In this document: one piece after another, positions 24,723 to 28,039 of the stretch
Numbering within the stretch: the stretch's first letter is position 1
Layout: every line of letters starts with the position of its first letter
From: JBDNIO01 sp041688215
GTDB lineage: Bacteria; Pseudomonadota; Gammaproteobacteria; Nevskiales; Salinisphaeraceae
Length of the DNA: 28,039 nt
Direction: 5' to 3'
Assembly (NCBI GenBank): GCA_041688215.1
Contig: JBDNIO010000176.1
Location: 1 to 28,039 of the forward strand
Notes under the pieces: generated by a model
Told to the model about the DNA's origin: nothing
The model's input: only the letters and a program-made list of their open reading frames with translations
Databases searched by the model: none
Position numbers and translations under genes: made by a program

Positions 24723-26858
24723 CTACTCCTTGCCCGTGTTGATTGTGAAGCTGGTCAGGTACGAGGCATACAGCCGCACGGGTTCCACATCGCTGGGCAG
24801 CGTTTTGCATACGGACTGATAGGCACGGTCGTCGTCGGTAACCACGAACGCCATATGGATGCCGTCCTGTTTAGCCAATGCCGCAACGAACGCTTTGGTG
24901 TAATCCGGGTTGAACAGCACGCCGTAGGTATCGGCCACATCGAAGTTATCGTTGGCCTGCTCGATGCGCCGGCCTTGTGCGCCTGCCTTTAGCCACAGCA
25001 ACGGCGCGATAGCCGGGAAGGAGCGATGGTGTGCTATACGCCGGGGCGACTCGTAGGTCATCGTGAAGAACTCGACGTTTTCCTCGAAGCCGTCGGCCAT
25101 TGGGAATTCGTCGGTGAACTTGTAATCGCCCTTGATCGGCTCGCCGTCCGGCGTGTTGCCAGTAATCGCTGCCTTGAGGCGTGGCTTGGTGATGTAGTCG
25201 CAAATGCCCCATTGCTCCCACTCGGGATCGCCGGGGCGCAGGCCTTTTTCTCGCAGGCCTGCCTGTTCGTCGGCGCTGACTTCGTTGTTGGTGACGCTGA
25301 TGCACTGGCGGCAGCCGCTGTCTTGTTTGTTGAGGCGCATGACGGCGTGGGCGGTTGTGCCGGAGCCGGCAAAGAAATCTACGATAGTGGCATTCTGGTT
25401 CTTGCCAACAAAGAAACGAAGTGAGTCTTCGACCGCGTAAAGTGACTTTGGGAATGGAAATTTTTGAGCCGGCAACAATGCCTTCAAAAGACCGGTACCA
25501 TATTCTGTCGCTGAGTGTGCTACTTGATTCCATACTGTCATGGGCTGCGACAGGCGGCCTGACTCGCCAAACTCTAGCTGTAGTGCTCCATCAGCGTCCT
25601 TGCCAACAATTTTCAACGTCCCAGTTTCAGACTCAATATCATGGATTTGGCCGGTAGTGAGATAGTACGGAGTTCGTCCATGCGAAGAGTTAGGTCCATA
25701 TTTTACGTAGCCCTTTTCACGATTCCGCAGAAATGTTTCTCTTCCTAGCGACCAGGTCAATTCACGGCCATCATTGCCGAGTGGCCACATAATGGTTTCA
25801 CCACTTGGAACTTGAATTTCTTCCCGATTTTGTTCTATTGGTAGCGTGTTTCCCACTCTTAAAAAATTCCCAGAATGTGCATCAAACACAAGCGGGTAAA
25901 ACAAATTAGGCCGAGCTGTACGTAGACCATTTCCTGCAGACCGAAGCAGACCCTTCCACCTAACAGTTGACGAGGTTGGCTTGTTCACTCTCAGCATGTC
26001 GTTGGAAGACGGAACGACTTGTGCGTCACCGAGCATTACAAAGAAGAGGTACTCGTCACAGCGCGAAAATGAACCTCGCCGTGCTGAACCTTTTGGGCTA
26101 ATTACGCTACTGACCATTTGTATGTCTTCCGCAGGGAAGACTTGCTCTATCAACAATCCAAGCCGCAGATATTCTTTCTCATCGATGGTGACAATTAAAA
26201 CTGCGCCCTCCGGATTCAGCAGCCGCTTCGCTAACTTCAACCGCCGCTCCATAAACGCCAGCCACTTGCTGTGCCGGTAGGCGTCCTCACCGTCCACATA
26301 GTCGTTGTTGTACTTCCAGTCCTTGGCGCCAGTGTTGTAAGGCGGGTCAATGTAAATGGCATCGACCTTGCCCTCGTGCGTATACAACAGCGCCTGCAGG
26401 GCGTGGAAGTTTTCGGCATTAATGACGCTGTGGTAGGGCTTATCGCCGCCGTGTTCCACCTTGCCGGTGGACACTAAGCCAGGATAGATTGGGTCGCGGA
26501 ACTCGGCCACGACCACTAGATCATTCGCGTTGCGGCTCGCAGTTTCGGGCGCGGCGTCCTCCTTGCCGGGCCGAAGCAGATCGGCCTCGCGGCCGCCATC
26601 GGTCTTGCGAATAGCGGCTACTTTCCACAGCCCCTGGTCGACTGAGTTAGCGGCAGCACCGCGCTCTGGCAGGAAACGAACCTTGTCGCCTCGACGTATT
26701 GGTCGCCCTGGCAATTCAACTGTTTCCGGCGCATGCCGTTCGAAATTCAACCCGAACGCGCGCCGCGACTGCATCGCTGATACTTCTACAGATAGGTCCG
26801 CGGCCAATTGTGAATTGTGTTCGGCCACCTGCCTGAGCAGGTCAGTCAATGTCGACAC
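24723..26858 (-). CDS. mod: Type III-like (beta-class) DNA methyltransferase
   Basis: Adenine N6 or cytosine N4 methyltransferase of 711 residues starting at GTG 26858, with a GGGAGA site six bases upstream. The N-terminal 120 residues hold a small module (RRAFGLNFERHAPETVELPG, RRGDKVRFLPERG, LWKVAAIRK). Catalytic motif IV DPPYNTG lies at 171-177 and the SAM-binding FAGSGTT at about 495-501, in the order used by beta-class enzymes. The stretch between them (about 25420-26200) is the target-recognition region and is clearly AT-rich compared with the flanks (see findings). The C-terminal 200 residues continue the conserved Type III-like fold (EWEQWGICDYITKPRLKAAI, DGFEENVEFFTMTYESP). It ends in TAG and heads the three-gene restriction operon. 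Confidence 0.92.
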   Translation of the reverse strand: MSTLTDLLRQVAEHNSQLAADLSVEVSAMQSRRAFGLNFERHAPETVELPGRPIRRGDKVRFLPERGAAANSVDQGLWKVAAIRKTDGGREADLLRPGKEDAAPETASRNANDLVVVAEFRDPIYPGLVSTGKVEHGGDKPYHSVINAENFHALQALLYTHEGKVDAIYIDPPYNTGAKDWKYNNDYVDGEDAYRHSKWLAFMERRLKLAKRLLNPEGAVLIVTIDEKEYLRLGLLIEQVFPAEDIQMVSSVISPKGSARRGSFSRCDEYLFFVMLGDAQVVPSSNDMLRVNKPTSSTVRWKGLLRSAGNGLRTARPNLFYPLVFDAHSGNFLRVGNTLPIEQNREEIQVPSGETIMWPLGNDGRELTWSLGRETFLRNREKGYVKYGPNSSHGRTPYYLTTGQIHDIESETGTLKIVGKDADGALQLEFGESGRLSQPMTVWNQVAHSATEYGTGLLKALLPAQKFPFPKSLYAVEDSLRFFVGKNQNATIVDFFAGSGTTAHAVMRLNKQDSGCRQCISVTNNEVSADEQAGLREKGLRPGDPEWEQWGICDYITKPRLKAAITGNTPDGEPIKGDYKFTDEFPMADGFEENVEFFTMTYESPRRIAHHRSFPAIAPLLWLKAGAQGRRIEQANDNFDVADTYGVLFNPDYTKAFVAALAKQDGIHMAFVVTDDDRAYQSVCKTLPSDVEPVRLYASYLTSFTINTGKE

Positions 26859-27230
26859 AAGTCTCCCTTATCCTTTTAATTTATAACGATGCCACTCAAA
26901 AGTAGTTTCACTCACTTATGGCCAGCAACCCGAGCGTCAAGTATTGCTTGCAAAATCATCCCACGGCGTCCGCAGCCATGTCGAACCGCGGCTATGGAAG
27001 CGCTGGCTATGCATGCTCGGTGACTGAATTGTTCTACTAAATTCTTCCAGCGCAACTGACGCAGGTAGAGAAATGGATAGTTAGTGTTTCCGCAAATTAG
27101 CGCGCGAGATACCGAACAGGTAAATTACAATGGCCTAAGATAAACGGGCTGAGAATCACGAAGTACCAAGCAATTTTGGGTAGCCACCAGCGACACTCAT
27201 TGTATAAAATCATATGAAACAATTATTTAG
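26859..27230. other. Intergenic right end of the island
   Basis: 372 bases without a supportable gene, between the mod start and the far attachment-like sequence. The minus strand has a TATAAA-like -10 near 26884, about 26 bases upstream of the mod start. On the plus strand TATAAA near 27203 may be a -10 for gmk; no good -35 was found for either. TGGGTAGCCACCAG near 27178 loosely resembles the GGGTAGCT repeats at the other end of the island. Confidence 0.35.
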
Positions 27231-27246
27231 ATGCGTTCTGAGCAAA

Positions 27247-27266
27247 CAGGTTCAGAACATAGAATG
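27247..27266 (+). other. Putative attachment site attR upstream of gmk
   Basis: CAGGTTCAGAACATAGAATG is an imperfect direct copy of the yicC 3' end at 20651-20670. The similarity extends weakly further upstream (AGATGCG, then GAGCA in both copies). It ends at the start codon of gmk (27264), so the island's right boundary is here or just before it. Confidence 0.5.
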
Positions 27267-27836
27267 AACTCGCCGTCATCAAAACGGGGCCGGCTATTCG
27301 TCATATCTGCACCCTCTGGTGCGGGCAAGACCAGCTTGACCCATGCGGTAATTGAACGTCTTGCGAGGCGGGGTCAGGCGTTGAAATTTTCTGTGTCTTA
27401 CACCACCCGCGAACCGCGCGGCGCGGAAAAGGATGGGGTGGATTATCACTTTGTCAGTAAAGAAAAATTTCTGGGCATGATCGAGGGTGGCGAATTTTTC
27501 GAGTACGCGCAGGTATTCGACCGCTATTACGGTACGGGGCGCGCGAAAACGGAGCGTTTGCTCGCTGGCGGTGAGGATGTGGTTCTGGATATCGACTGGC
27601 AGGGCGCGCAGCAAGTGCGTGCGGCCAGTGATGATGCCATTAGCATTTTCATCATGCCGCCGACGCGCGCGGAGCTGGAAAGACGTTTGCGCGAACGTGC
27701 AATGGATGATGACCATGCCATCAGCCGCCGTCTGGCCGAAGCCGAAGAAGAGATGGCGCACGCCAGTGAATACGATCACGTGGTGGTGAATGACAACTTC
27801 GCGGCCGCCACCGAAGAATTGCTCAGGCTTTTCTAG
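27264..27836 (+). CDS. gmk: Guanylate kinase, C-terminally shortened
   Basis: Phosphorylates GMP to GDP using ATP. From the ATG at 27264 (MNSPSSKRGRLFVISAPSGAGK) the product is 190 residues; an in-frame ATG 33 bases upstream lies in the attachment-like repeat and is disfavoured. The P-loop APSGAGKTS, the GMP-binding SYTTREPRGAEKDGVDYHFV, EFFEYAQVFDRYYGTG, DIDWQGAQQVR and the lid RRLAEAEEEMAHASEYDHVVVND are all present. It stops at ELLRLF with TAG, about 15-20 residues before the usual end (RAERLR... helix). The bases after the stop do not continue the homology in any frame and run into a hairpin and a repeat, so a 3' truncation by an insertion is likely. Confidence 0.93.
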   Translation: MNSPSSKRGRLFVISAPSGAGKTSLTHAVIERLARRGQALKFSVSYTTREPRGAEKDGVDYHFVSKEKFLGMIEGGEFFEYAQVFDRYYGTGRAKTERLLAGGEDVVLDIDWQGAQQVRAASDDAISIFIMPPTRAELERRLRERAMDDDHAISRRLAEAEEEMAHASEYDHVVVNDNFAAATEELLRLF

Positions 27837-27837
27837 G

Positions 27838-27869
27838 GCGCTGCTGAAAAACGCAGTTTTTGGCAGTTC
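27838..27869 (+). terminator. Hairpin after gmk, possible terminator
   Basis: CTGCTGAAAAAC and GTTTTTGGCAG pair imperfectly around a very short loop right after the gmk stop. There is no clear T-run afterwards, so it could equally be the end of an inserted repeat. Confidence 0.3.
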
Positions 27870-27924
27870 CCGCTTGGCACAAGGATGTGCCAACATTTTG
27901 GCTATGTCACCGAACTATATGGAT

Positions 27925-27997
27925 CGTCATTCCCGCGAACGCGGGAATCCATATTTCGCGGCACTTTCACTGGATTCCCGCTTTCGCGGGAATGACG
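27925..27997. repeat. Two-hairpin palindromic repeat after gmk
   Basis: CGTCATTCCCGCGAACGCGGGAAT and TGGATTCCCGCTTTCGCGGG followed by AATGACG are each a strong hairpin, and the outer CGTCATT/AATGACG ends are inverted copies. The layout and outer bases match the element at 12411-12504. ATTCCCGC...GCGGGAAT repeats of this kind are common in proteobacterial genomes. Nothing coding is seen from here to the window end. Confidence 0.8.
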
Positions 27998-28039
27998 TCA
28001 CAGATCAATAACTTATAGAATATCACTATTCTTTGGTGA

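Noticed and set aside
27790..28011. Small open frame after gmk (73 codons).
   Set aside because: It is a translation of the two-hairpin repeat (RHSRERGNP, DSRFRGND), a well-known spurious product of such repeats.

Overview
The window looks like the chromosome of a free-living, moderately GC-rich gammaproteobacterium. The evidence is the pilMNOPQ operon divergent from a PBP1A gene, the rph/rdgB/hemW genes divergent from yicC with gmk beyond it, and a citrate synthase with a short-form malic enzyme. There are no rRNA or tRNA genes to fix the genus, so I do not name one.

Layout. 1-1376 is an insertion-sequence graveyard: the tail of an IS66-type transposase abuts a decayed ISL3-type transposase gene. 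1584-6521 (minus) is the type IV pilus assembly operon pilM-N-O-P-Q. 6854-12389 (plus) holds PBP1A, a conserved protein of unknown function, a DHA2-type MFS exporter, a UspA-type protein and a Yip1-family membrane protein. 12510-15136 (minus) holds citrate synthase and malic enzyme, i.e. TCA entry and pyruvate/NADPH supply. 15272-19691 (minus) holds an M48 lipoprotein metalloprotease with one in-frame amber codon, a CPXCG protein, hemW, rdgB and rph, with a nested repeat element between rdgB and rph. 19811-20671 (plus) is yicC, also carrying one in-frame amber codon.

From the 3' end of yicC to just before gmk lies a roughly 6.6 kb genomic island. It has an integrase stub next to yicC, a cluster of GGGTAGCT repeats, and a three-gene minus-strand operon: a Type III-like DNA methyltransferase, a DEAH helicase/restriction subunit, and a membrane-anchored Mrr-type endonuclease. 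An imperfect copy of the last bases of yicC lies just upstream of gmk and looks like the far attachment site. This resembles the mobilizable islands known to use the yicC 3' end. The island is the most interesting part: the helicase has an unusual nuclease motif (PD followed by DPH instead of ExK), a separate Mrr nuclease is coupled to it, the methyltransferase centre is AT-rich (a likely swapped target-recognition domain), and a 162-bp inverted-repeat element fills the mod-res gap almost exactly.

The window ends with gmk, which lacks its usual C-terminal helix, followed by a two-hairpin repeat of the same design as the one between the Yip1 and gltA genes. All calls come from reading the sequence by eye; no database search was run.
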